This document shows, piece by piece, positions 8,273 to 15,452 of a stretch of 47,703 nucleotides of DNA; positions within the stretch are counted from its first letter, which is position 1; each line of letters begins with the position of its first letter. Under the pieces are notes generated by a model. The model worked only from the letters and a program-made list of their open reading frames with translations. It had not been told where the DNA came from and did not search any database. A program made the translations under genes and the position numbers. Where the stretch lies: the NCBI GenBank assembly GCA_021413825.1, contig JAIOPQ010000031.1:1-47703 (forward strand). The letters run 5' to 3'. Source of the stretch: Spirochaetia bacterium. GTDB lineage: Bacteria > Spirochaetota > Leptospiria > Leptospirales > Leptonemataceae.

Positions 8273-8646
8273 GGGCCGCTAATATCTAAATAGGATGCGA
8301 AAGTGGAAGCATCCCTTGTGCTCGTTTCATCTATCACCCGGTCAAAACTATTAAACTTCGAATAGATGGGTCCTCTGGGGCCGGGGGTGGATGGTCCTGT
8401 CCCTGTCTGGCCTTTTGTGTGTGTGTAATGCAACCGAACGGATTGACCTTCGAGAAACCATTTGCCTTCTCGAGTCTCGCTTCCTTGACCCAGGAAATCC
8501 GATACATAAACTGCGCGTCCGGACTTAACCCCGGGATTTCCGCAAAAAAATTCGCGGATGCTCCCGCCCCCAAGCGCGTTCATCATCATTTTCCCAGCAG
8601 GTGAAATCGCCGGTTCTGAAGCAAGCAAGGCCCGCCAGTCAGCCAA
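8260..8646 (-). CDS. C-terminal part of the TPR lipoprotein, in a shifted frame
   Basis: 128 residues from TTG 8646, overlapping the end of the TPR gene by 8 nt. The opening (LADWRALLASEP) reads as the natural continuation of the preceding TPR protein. Removing one A from the AAAA run (8650-8653 on the plus strand) joins the frames as ...LALKGLADWRAL. The middle (GKWFLEGQSVRLHYTHTKG) resembles the beta-rich C-terminal domain seen in other leptospiral TPR lipoproteins. If it is a separate gene, the ATG at 8589 (MMMNALGG) is an alternative start. It overlaps the start region of the cytochrome gene by 13 nt. Confidence 0.6.
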   Translation of the reverse strand: MADWRALLASEPAISPAGKMMMNALGGGSIREFFCGNPGVKSGRAVYVSDFLGQGSETREGKWFLEGQSVRLHYTHTKGQTGTGPSTPGPRGPIYSKFNSFDRVIDETSTRDASTFASYLDISGPCPE

Positions 8647-9121
8647 TCCTTTTCAGTGCAAGCCGCAGGTTTTCAATCGCAGCAAGAGGTTCTCCGGCCC
8701 TACTCTGCGCGCAGGCAAGATTGTAGTAAAGATTAGCCGATGGATTTTTGGAAATCGCCATACCAATCTCGTAGGCCTTTATGGAATCGCCTAATCGTCC
8801 CTCGATATTGGAGAGACTATTCGCGTAATCATAATAGATAACATCGTCAGCGTAGAGATCTAGCGCCGCCTCATATTTTCGAATTGCATCAGCGTCACGC
8901 TTTTGCTGATAGAGAGCGAAACCCTCTCCGCGAAGGTTTGCAGCCTTCAATTTACTTTCAGAATCGTTTTCGGGACCCGCACCGCCAGGATTGGCTGAGA
9001 TCTTCGTGGCCCAATCAATGGATAGATGGTCTTTGTCTGAATAATTTTTTCCTTTGCATACGGCGAGTCCGAGGACTGCCGAACTCAACAGAAGAATACC
9101 GCATCTTTTCAAAACAATCAT
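8639..9121 (-). CDS. TPR-repeat lipoprotein (probably 3'-frameshifted)
   Basis: I chose ATG 9121 because GGAGGT lies 8 nt upstream; the frame also offers a TTG at 9136. The protein has 160 residues. A hydrophobic signal ends at LGLAVC, a lipobox with an unusual Val before Cys. A TPR-like helical repeat region spans about residues 60-155 (ALYQQKRDADAIRKYEAAL, YDYANSLSNIEGRLGDSIKA, YYNLACAQSRAGEPLAAIE). It stops abruptly at LALKRIG, and an open frame with matching content continues one base off (8260-8646). It lies about 36 nt downstream of mltF, probably in the same operon. The function is unknown, presumably periplasmic protein-protein scaffolding. Confidence 0.75.
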   Translation of the reverse strand: MIVLKRCGILLLSSAVLGLAVCKGKNYSDKDHLSIDWATKISANPGGAGPENDSESKLKAANLRGEGFALYQQKRDADAIRKYEAALDLYADDVIYYDYANSLSNIEGRLGDSIKAYEIGMAISKNPSANLYYNLACAQSRAGEPLAAIENLRLALKRIG

Positions 9122-9157
9122 ACATGGCACCTCCAAAACAGTCCTCTGTGGTAGCCC

Positions 9158-10549
9158 TCACTTCACAAACTTCTTATAGTGTTCCTGGCGTTCCAGGATT
9201 TGCCTGACGTAATTGTATGGCTCCTCCCCGCGCAGATAGCCGTATTGAACTACAGGATCGTTGAAGAACTCTGGCTTGGACAGGGCCAGGATAAATAGTT
9301 CAACGTTATCCGCCCATTTATTCTCATTCTTACCGTATTTGGATGCGAGCTTACGCGCATCGTCCACATGTGCCATCCCGGCATTGTAAGATGCCAGAAC
9401 AAAACGCAATCTTTCATCGGGATCGGAGATGTCCTTTTTCCACCGTTCGTCCAGATAGATTAGATACTTTGTTCCAGCAAGAATATTGTCGTCTGGTTTG
9501 AATGCGTTTGGCGCACCAAACTCCACTGCAGTTGGTTGCATCAATTGCATGACTCCCTGTGCGCCACTCCACGAGCGAGCATTTGGATCAAATCGAGATT
9601 CCTGATATGCAACCGCTGCAAGCAGCGTCCAATCCATCTTGTACTGTTGTGCTGCTTTCTTAAAGACCGCATCAAACGGAGAAACCCGGCCCCCGCTGGT
9701 TGAAAAAAATTCGCTCGCCACTCGCTCGCGGTAGAGCCGTGGGTCGCGGTAGTAACGATTGTATATTAAAGCATATGAATCGGTCGTCTTCATTTTCTTA
9801 ATCCAGTCATTGACTGTGCTCAGAAGTTCTGGCGATCGATTGCGAACGATCCAGGCGATGCGCTGTGGAAAGCTAATGGCAGTCTCGACGTCGATTCCTG
9901 GATAGTAGGCCTGGTTAATGAGGGCTGTGTTTTCGTCGGCTACTGTATAGTCGATTTCCCCGGTTGAGACTTTCTTGATTAGATCTTCTGTGATCTCTGT
10001 ACCCGGAACCGTTTCAATTTCTATATCACCTCCAATTTCTTCTGATAGATTTTTCAGTCGCAAATAGTACGACGAACCTTCGCGCACATGAACTTTCTTT
10101 CCAATTAGATCCACAGTGTTTCTAATCGGAATCCATTCTTTAGAATCAGGTTTTGGTTTGTAGCCTCGTGCGCGTTGAACCAGGACCTGGCGAGTCAGAG
10201 TAAGATGCTCCGTAAACTGTACGGTCTGCGCGCGCTTTTTTGTAACTGCAATGTTTGCAGCTACTATATCGCCCGCACCGCTGTTGAGCATGTATGTTAT
10301 TTCATCTGCGTCACGGACCACAACAATTTCAAGCTTTACGCCAATGTCTTCTGCAAGCTTACTCAGCAGCTCATACTCGTAGCCGAGTGCCTGGCCCTTA
10401 TATAAGAAATAACTGTTGGGTCCGTAGGAAGTTAGCGCCAGGAGTTTTCCGCGCTTCTTTATGTCCGCAATGTCTACGGATGATATGTTTTCATAGAGGT
10501 CAATGCAACCGGCTAGAACCAGGCAAAGACAAACGACAGCTCTGCGCAT
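9158..10549 (-). CDS. mltF: Membrane-bound lytic murein transglycosylase F-like lipoprotein
   Basis: I chose ATG 10549 (463 residues) because MRRAVVCLCLVLAGC is a textbook lipoprotein signal; a longer frame from 10582 would bury it. Residues about 20-260 form an amino-acid-binding-protein-like module (SBP_bac_3). Residues about 290-430 form an SLT lysozyme-like domain with AYQESRFDPNARSWSGAQGVMQLMQ; the Glu of QESRFD is the catalytic acid. This two-domain order is that of MltF, which cleaves peptidoglycan to 1,6-anhydro-muropeptides and is controlled by muropeptide binding to the N-terminal module. A hairpin (10561-10573) and GGGGG precede the start. It heads the operon with the TPR lipoprotein and cytochrome. 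Confidence 0.9.
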   Translation of the reverse strand: MRRAVVCLCLVLAGCIDLYENISSVDIADIKKRGKLLALTSYGPNSYFLYKGQALGYEYELLSKLAEDIGVKLEIVVVRDADEITYMLNSGAGDIVAANIAVTKKRAQTVQFTEHLTLTRQVLVQRARGYKPKPDSKEWIPIRNTVDLIGKKVHVREGSSYYLRLKNLSEEIGGDIEIETVPGTEITEDLIKKVSTGEIDYTVADENTALINQAYYPGIDVETAISFPQRIAWIVRNRSPELLSTVNDWIKKMKTTDSYALIYNRYYRDPRLYRERVASEFFSTSGGRVSPFDAVFKKAAQQYKMDWTLLAAVAYQESRFDPNARSWSGAQGVMQLMQPTAVEFGAPNAFKPDDNILAGTKYLIYLDERWKKDISDPDERLRFVLASYNAGMAHVDDARKLASKYGKNENKWADNVELFILALSKPEFFNDPVVQYGYLRGEEPYNYVRQILERQEHYKKFVK

Positions 10550-10560
10550 TGAAATCCCCC

Positions 10561-10573
10561 GCAGGCAGCCTGC
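10561..10573 (-). promoter_or_regulatory. Small hairpin directly upstream of the mltF ribosome binding site
   Basis: GCAGG-CAG-CCTGC forms a 5-bp stem with a 3-nt loop. On the minus strand it is followed at once by GGGGG and then the mltF ATG. A similar arrangement (hairpin of CAGGCC/GGCCTG, then GGGGG, then ATG) occurs at 40048-40075. It could modulate translation initiation; this is inference. Confidence 0.35.
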
Positions 10574-10659
10574 CCCTCGCATTTGAAAGACGCAAGCGCG
10601 AAAGGCAGTTATTTCCTAAAAAGGGATGACTGAAAACCCAGATTTGAAATTCTATTCTA

Positions 10660-11859
10660 ATGCAGTTTCCACTCGATCGTGTAGCACAATACAATTTCCC
10701 AACTCGAATTCGCGCAGGCCTCGGCGCCCGCAAAGAAATCGGCACATACCTCAAAGCTGAAGGTGTAAAGCGTCCCCTAATCGTAACGGATCGCGAGCTT
10801 GCTAAGCTCCCGATCCCTGCGGAAATAGAAAAGATCATAACGGATGCGGGACTTGCATGCGCTATCTTCTCTGGCGTCGCTGGGAATCCGGTTGAGTCCC
10901 ACGTAAAAGCAGGTGTGGAAGCGTTTCACGCGCATAAGGCAGATGCAATTGTAGCGCTGGGTGGAGGAGCTGCAATGGATGTTGGAAAAGCAATGCTCAT
11001 CATGGCGCATCATCCTGGAAATCTATTCGATTACGAAGACGGAAAACCAGGCGAACGTCCAGTAGATGGAATCATTCCGCATTTTATTACAATCCCTACC
11101 ACTGCCGGGACTGGAACAGAAGTTGGAAGAAGTACTGTAATCTCTGATGATGCAACGCATGCAAAAAAGATTATGTTCTCGCCCAGGCTGCTTGCAAAAT
11201 CTGTTTTTGCTGATCCTGAACTAACCCTCGGACTCCCACCCAAAGTTACAGCTGCAACCGGCATGGATGCGTTGACGCATCTGGTTGAAACGTATCTGGC
11301 AAACGATTTTCATCCTATGTGCGATGGAATAGCACTCGAAGGAATTCGACTCATTTCTAAGAGCCTGGCCGATTGCGTGCGCTTTGCAAAAATGGGAACA
11401 CCTGGAAATCCAGATCAGTCTCCTGAACACAAACGCGCACGCGGACTAATGCTCAATGCTGCCATGATGGGCGGCGTTGCATTTCAAAAGGGCCTGGGTG
11501 CTGTCCACTCGTGTGCACATCCACTGTCCACAGTTTTTGATTTTCATCATGGCCTGGCAAACGGCATAATGCTGCCTTACGTAATGGAATTCAATGCAGT
11601 TGCTGTTCCAGAACGTTTCATAGCCCTCGCAGAAGCGGTCGGCTTGAGCGATAAAACTGCAGCAGCGTTCGTCAAATGGATCCGCGATCTAAATCAGGAA
11701 ATCGGAATTCCGCGCACAATCGCCGAGGCTGGTGCAAAAACAGAAAAACTGGATGAGCTTGTCAAATTCGCAGTAGCAGATGTCTGCCATGCAATGAATC
11801 CAAGGCCCGTCAGTGCGGACGATTTTAGAACCCTATACACCAAGGCATTCGCGGGATGA
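10660..11859 (+). CDS. Iron-containing alcohol dehydrogenase
   Basis: A 399-residue type III (Fe-dependent) alcohol dehydrogenase. The NAD(P)-binding glycine-rich loop is GGGAAMDVGK at about 100-109, followed by PTTAGTGTEVGR at about 148. Metal-ligand regions are GMDALTHLVE and the His-rich GAVHSCAHPLST followed by HHGLANGIMLPYVMEFN. The C-terminal MNPRPVSADDFRTLYTKAF is typical of the family. It interconverts alcohols and aldehydes; the natural substrate cannot be read from the sequence. No good ribosome binding site precedes the ATG. The stop overlaps the start of the PuuD-like gene (ATGA), so at least three genes form one operon. Confidence 0.92.
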   Translation: MQFPLDRVAQYNFPTRIRAGLGARKEIGTYLKAEGVKRPLIVTDRELAKLPIPAEIEKIITDAGLACAIFSGVAGNPVESHVKAGVEAFHAHKADAIVALGGGAAMDVGKAMLIMAHHPGNLFDYEDGKPGERPVDGIIPHFITIPTTAGTGTEVGRSTVISDDATHAKKIMFSPRLLAKSVFADPELTLGLPPKVTAATGMDALTHLVETYLANDFHPMCDGIALEGIRLISKSLADCVRFAKMGTPGNPDQSPEHKRARGLMLNAAMMGGVAFQKGLGAVHSCAHPLSTVFDFHHGLANGIMLPYVMEFNAVAVPERFIALAEAVGLSDKTAAAFVKWIRDLNQEIGIPRTIAEAGAKTEKLDELVKFAVADVCHAMNPRPVSADDFRTLYTKAFAG

Positions 11860-12602
11860 GTCTGCGCATCGGAGTGTCTGCATGTTTCTTTCACGCAGAT
11901 CCAAAGCGCGCAATATTCAAAGGCAAGACTCTTCTCTATATGGAGGAGTCCATGATGAAATGGATTCTGTCCGGCAAGGCTTTGCCTGTGCTGCTCCCCC
12001 CGCCAGAAAACAATTTTGATATCAAAGAAATCTTAGCGGACGTGGACGGCGTTTTGCTCCAGGGCGGATCGGACGTAAGCCCAACCAGCTATGGTGAAAC
12101 TCCTCTGAAACCGGAATGGAACGGCGATAGGATCCGCGACGATTACGAAAGCCAGATCATTGCCACTGCAATTCAGATGAATCGACCTGTCCTGGGTGTC
12201 TGTCGCGGGCTACAGATGCTTAACGTTGCCCTCGGCGGAACTCTTTATCAGGATATCACAGAACAAAACCAGGAATCCATTGTTCATCGCGATTGGAACG
12301 TGTACGATGATCTACAACATGGGGTGAAAATCCAAACCGGATCTAGCCTAGCGCAAATGTATGGAACTACCGGCAGAATCAATTCAATTCATCACCAGGG
12401 CATAAAAGATCTTTCGGATCAGGTGAATGCTGAGGCCTGGTGTGCCGAGGATGGAATTGTGGAGGCGATCCGACTCAAAGGGAACAGCTATGCGTTTGGC
12501 GTTCAGTGGCATCCAGAATTTACCGGAACACGCAACGACCTCCTGACCCCACAGCCATTGTTAAATGAATTCCTGAATGCATGCCGGGAGCGTAGCCATT
12601 GA
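11856..12602 (+). CDS. Gamma-glutamyl-gamma-aminobutyrate hydrolase-like protein (peptidase C26, PuuD family)
   Basis: A 248-residue class I glutamine-amidotransferase-fold hydrolase. It shows GGSDVSPTSYGE, the nucleophile elbow GVCRGLQ (Cys116) and the His219/Glu221 dyad in QWHPEF, so the catalytic triad is complete. PuuD enzymes split gamma-Glu-GABA or similar gamma-glutamyl amides in the cytoplasm. The ATG overlaps the alcohol dehydrogenase stop by 4 nt, and its own stop overlaps the TTG of the HDOD gene, so the three are translationally coupled. Together with the GS-like ligase at 3968 and the aldehyde dehydrogenase at 37137 it could belong to a dispersed gamma-glutamyl amine pathway (inference). 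Confidence 0.88.
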   Translation: MSLRIGVSACFFHADPKRAIFKGKTLLYMEESMMKWILSGKALPVLLPPPENNFDIKEILADVDGVLLQGGSDVSPTSYGETPLKPEWNGDRIRDDYESQIIATAIQMNRPVLGVCRGLQMLNVALGGTLYQDITEQNQESIVHRDWNVYDDLQHGVKIQTGSSLAQMYGTTGRINSIHHQGIKDLSDQVNAEAWCAEDGIVEAIRLKGNSYAFGVQWHPEFTGTRNDLLTPQPLLNEFLNACRERSH

Positions 12603-14068
12603 TCGATCTGGGCCGTGATTTTGCCAGGCTCACCCAGCGACTCAAGGAACAAAAGGAAGTCAAGATTCCGCTGCGCGGCCTTGAGACAGAAGAAGAAATA
12701 TTCGTCTACGGATTGATCACCAAAGCTCTGTCCTACACGGGTCAGATACGGCTTGATGGCACCATACAGCTAGTTATATGCGAATTTTTGCGAAATGCTG
12801 AGAAAGCTCTTCTAAAACGCGCATTCGCCGAATTCTTTGCAAAGGCAACCGACTACGACAATCAAGAATTCTTGCGAACCTTTCACCAGAAATTAAAAGA
12901 CGGATTAAAACCTCTGCGCTCCATCCTTTATCGCGGGAAACCCACAATAGAATTTGTTGTACAGTTACAAGCTAATGGGCTAACCTTCGTAGTAAAAAAT
13001 CAGGGTCTACCCAGCGTCAGGGAAGATGAACTGATCCACGATGGACTCCGCCACGCGGCGCGCGCAACTGACCTGAATGAACTGGCAGCAGGTGAACTGA
13101 ATCAGAACGACGGCGAAGGCTATGGGCTTGGAGTTGCATATCTTGCTTTAAAAGCTGCAGGACTCGAACCCTGGACCTATGAAATCGAAAGCGGTTCAAC
13201 CATTTTCTCGATTAATGTTCCAGGCACCCACATCACTCCAGAAGATCTCGATCGAATCGACAAAACCCTGTTCCAGGAAGTTCAATCCCTGCCTGCGTTT
13301 CCAGAACATGTCAGGCGGATGATGGAGGTGTGCACATCGCCCGAAAGCGACATGAAACAGGTTGCAGTAGAAATCGGTCGTGATGCAGGGATTACAAGTC
13401 AAATCATAAGACTTGCAAATTCTGGCGGTTTTGCCGGCGGTCGGGTTGCAGACATTACCGAAGCGGTAAAGATCATTGGGCTTTCAACTATAGCCGGGCT
13501 ACTGATGAAGGTTGGAGCATATACCATCCTTGAAGCGCGTTACGGTGCAAGCGAAGAAATGCTTGCTCATCCTGTCCGTGTCGCTGTCTATTCACGTCTA
13601 TTAGCCCGCAAGTTTAAGATGGCTGCAGTCGCAGATCAAGCGTACGTTGCCGGCCTCTTGCATGACATTGGGAAGCTCGTAATACTTCATCACATGAAAC
13701 GAAATGGTACACAGACTGCAGCAGACCGCATTGGGAAACGCAGGGATCGCAGAAGCCAAATTAATATGGAGGAGATTTCATGCGGCGCAGACCATGCATT
13801 GATTGGTCAAATTCTGGGTGAAAAATGGAATTTCCCTCCGGATCTCTGTAAGGCCATCGGATGCCACCATACACCCCTTGCGGCCAGCGCAGAAACCCGC
13901 AAGCTCATCTTTACAGTCTACCTTGCAAACGCATTTGCCGATTACGAAGAGGGACAGACTTCCTTCTATTTCATTGAACCTGACGTGCTTGAGCACTTCA
14001 ATCTAACCACCCAGGCTGCTTTCGAGATGCTAGCCGGCGCGTTAAATTCGCAGTTTCTTAGCGGCTGA
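12599..14068 (+). CDS. HDOD-domain signalling protein with N-terminal histidine-kinase-like ATPase domain
   Basis: 489 residues starting at TTG 12599, which overlaps the previous stop (TTGA). Residues about 50-208 look like a GHKL ATPase: an N-box CEFLRNAEKA at 61-70, a strand TFVVKNQGLP at about 129-138, a glycine-rich GEGYGLGVAYLALKAAGLE at 172-190, and a closing strand STIFSINVPG. No phosphorylatable-His dimerisation helix is evident. Residues about 215-480 form an HDOD domain (QEVQSLPAFPEHVRRMME) with the sequence GLLHDIGKLV that recalls HD hydrolases. HDOD proteins usually act in signalling without known catalysis. The fusion may sense ATP or bind a partner. The 3' end overlaps the convergent PrsW gene by 11 nt. 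Confidence 0.8.
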   Translation: MIDLGRDFARLTQRLKEQKEVKIPLRGLETEEEIFVYGLITKALSYTGQIRLDGTIQLVICEFLRNAEKALLKRAFAEFFAKATDYDNQEFLRTFHQKLKDGLKPLRSILYRGKPTIEFVVQLQANGLTFVVKNQGLPSVREDELIHDGLRHAARATDLNELAAGELNQNDGEGYGLGVAYLALKAAGLEPWTYEIESGSTIFSINVPGTHITPEDLDRIDKTLFQEVQSLPAFPEHVRRMMEVCTSPESDMKQVAVEIGRDAGITSQIIRLANSGGFAGGRVADITEAVKIIGLSTIAGLLMKVGAYTILEARYGASEEMLAHPVRVAVYSRLLARKFKMAAVADQAYVAGLLHDIGKLVILHHMKRNGTQTAADRIGKRRDRRSQINMEEISCGADHALIGQILGEKWNFPPDLCKAIGCHHTPLAASAETRKLIFTVYLANAFADYEEGQTSFYFIEPDVLEHFNLTTQAAFEMLAGALNSQFLSG

Positions 14069-15407
14069 TTGGCCGCAGTTTGCGCCATAGTTTATGAATC
14101 TTAAATCCAATTGTGAAAATCAGAAATCCAGGCCCAGGTCTTACAAACTGAACCAGGGCCCCGGACGGCAGGTGACGATTGTGTCTATTCACCCACTTCA
14201 CACGTGCATCAACCACAGCAACTTTACCGCCGCGGCGCTGCACTTCAATGCGTACTCGCTCACCGTGGTTTAGGTCTTCCATCCCACTCAAGAACATTCC
14301 GCGCGGAAGAATATCAAGCGCCATAGTATCCATTCTCTCATCCGATTTATGAATCCGAAATAGCGCAAGAACTGTGCTCGATGGAACGCGGAGCATGTTC
14401 TCGCGAATGAACATATAATTGATCTTATCGCCAAATAGCAAAATCAAAGCAACTAGCAACGGAAGCAATACTGTAAGTGCCAGTTCTGCGTGTTTATCAA
14501 TCCCAAACGTTGCAAAAAATCCAGGATGAATCATTCTCCAGACCAGGAATACAGCAGCAAGGAGAATCATTGCAATGCCTCCTATCGTTCTCGGGATCTC
14601 CCACTGATTCAAGAACAATGGAACTGTATCGCGCGACTCGTCCTGATAGTGCGATAGCCACTTTTCATGATCGCGCTGTCGTGCAATCACATCCATGTCA
14701 TCTGCGTCAAGACTCAGGGCCTCCAGAACATTTTTCCCAAGGACCATTCGCGCATCTGCAATTAGATACTCGAGAAATCCAAATGCAACAATCAGAATGG
14801 GAGCAATCCAATAATTAGCAATTCCTCCTTTGAATAAAGCCAGATCAAAACCGCCGTGGAACAAAACTGGAATGGACAATGCCCAGAAGGCCAGAAACAA
14901 GCGCCTGCCACTAAAATAGTTCAGTCCTCGCCTTGTTTTCCCATCGCCACAAAGATACCGATAGGACAGGAAATAGGCCATGATTCCGGCGCAGAAGACA
15001 TGCATTGGAACTGAGCTGACGCAGCGAAGCAAAATTACGTATCCGGGGTAACTGGCACTGTAGTGCAGATTCTCTGCGAACGCAAATCCCAGACCAACCA
15101 GTATTCCATCAAACACACCTTCCATGAGAGTAAAACTTTCCGAACTTCGACGGATCCTGATGTACAGAATCAGGAATCGAATGGACTCTTCTACAAGCCC
15201 TGCATGAATGAATGCGCGAACATGATTGGATTCAGTCGAGGGAAGTTGTTGCTGGATAAGGATTGCAAAAACGCTGGAGAGTATCCCAAAGAAAAAAGCT
15301 TTAGATTGCCAGAAGAGGGAGCGCTCAAAAACGAAATTACGAGAATAGAGAATGAAAAATAGAACGACCGGGACAATGGAAATGGATGTCTTTAGAAAAT
15401 ATGCCAA
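14058..15407 (-). CDS. PrsW-type intramembrane glutamic protease with C-terminal PilZ-like domain
   Basis: 449 residues. The PrsW membrane core covers about residues 5-230: catalytic-type EE at 73-74 (LVEESIRF), FAFAEN with Glu112, and later His-bearing helices (SVPMHVFCAG, LFHGGFDLAL). Two more membrane helices follow at about 275-295 and 310-330. The cytosolic C-terminus (about 345-430) is beta-rich, with FLSGMEDLNHGERVRIEV and VDARVKWVNRH, like a PilZ domain. PrsW proteins cleave membrane proteins, for example anti-sigma factors. The only reasonable start is TTG 15407, which lies just 10 nt after a terminator-like hairpin and lacks a ribosome binding site. Its 3' end overlaps the HDOD gene. 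Confidence 0.75.
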   Translation of the reverse strand: MAYFLKTSISIVPVVLFFILYSRNFVFERSLFWQSKAFFFGILSSVFAILIQQQLPSTESNHVRAFIHAGLVEESIRFLILYIRIRRSSESFTLMEGVFDGILVGLGFAFAENLHYSASYPGYVILLRCVSSVPMHVFCAGIMAYFLSYRYLCGDGKTRRGLNYFSGRRLFLAFWALSIPVLFHGGFDLALFKGGIANYWIAPILIVAFGFLEYLIADARMVLGKNVLEALSLDADDMDVIARQRDHEKWLSHYQDESRDTVPLFLNQWEIPRTIGGIAMILLAAVFLVWRMIHPGFFATFGIDKHAELALTVLLPLLVALILLFGDKINYMFIRENMLRVPSSTVLALFRIHKSDERMDTMALDILPRGMFLSGMEDLNHGERVRIEVQRRGGKVAVVDARVKWVNRHNRHLPSGALVQFVRPGPGFLIFTIGFKIHKLWRKLRPISR

Positions 15408-15416
15408 GGGAAAAGT

Positions 15417-15438
15417 AGCAGCCCGTTTCCGGGCTGCT
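15417..15438 (-). terminator. Hairpin terminator after the LruC-domain gene
   Basis: AGCAGCCCG and CGGGCTGCT form a perfect 9-bp stem with loop TTTC, 14 nt after the LruC stop. On the minus strand it is followed by ACTTTTCCC, a short T-run. The PrsW frame opens only 10 nt beyond it, so read-through or a promoter inside the hairpin region would be needed for PrsW. Confidence 0.7.
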
Positions 15439-15452
15439 GTGTCGATTCAAAT

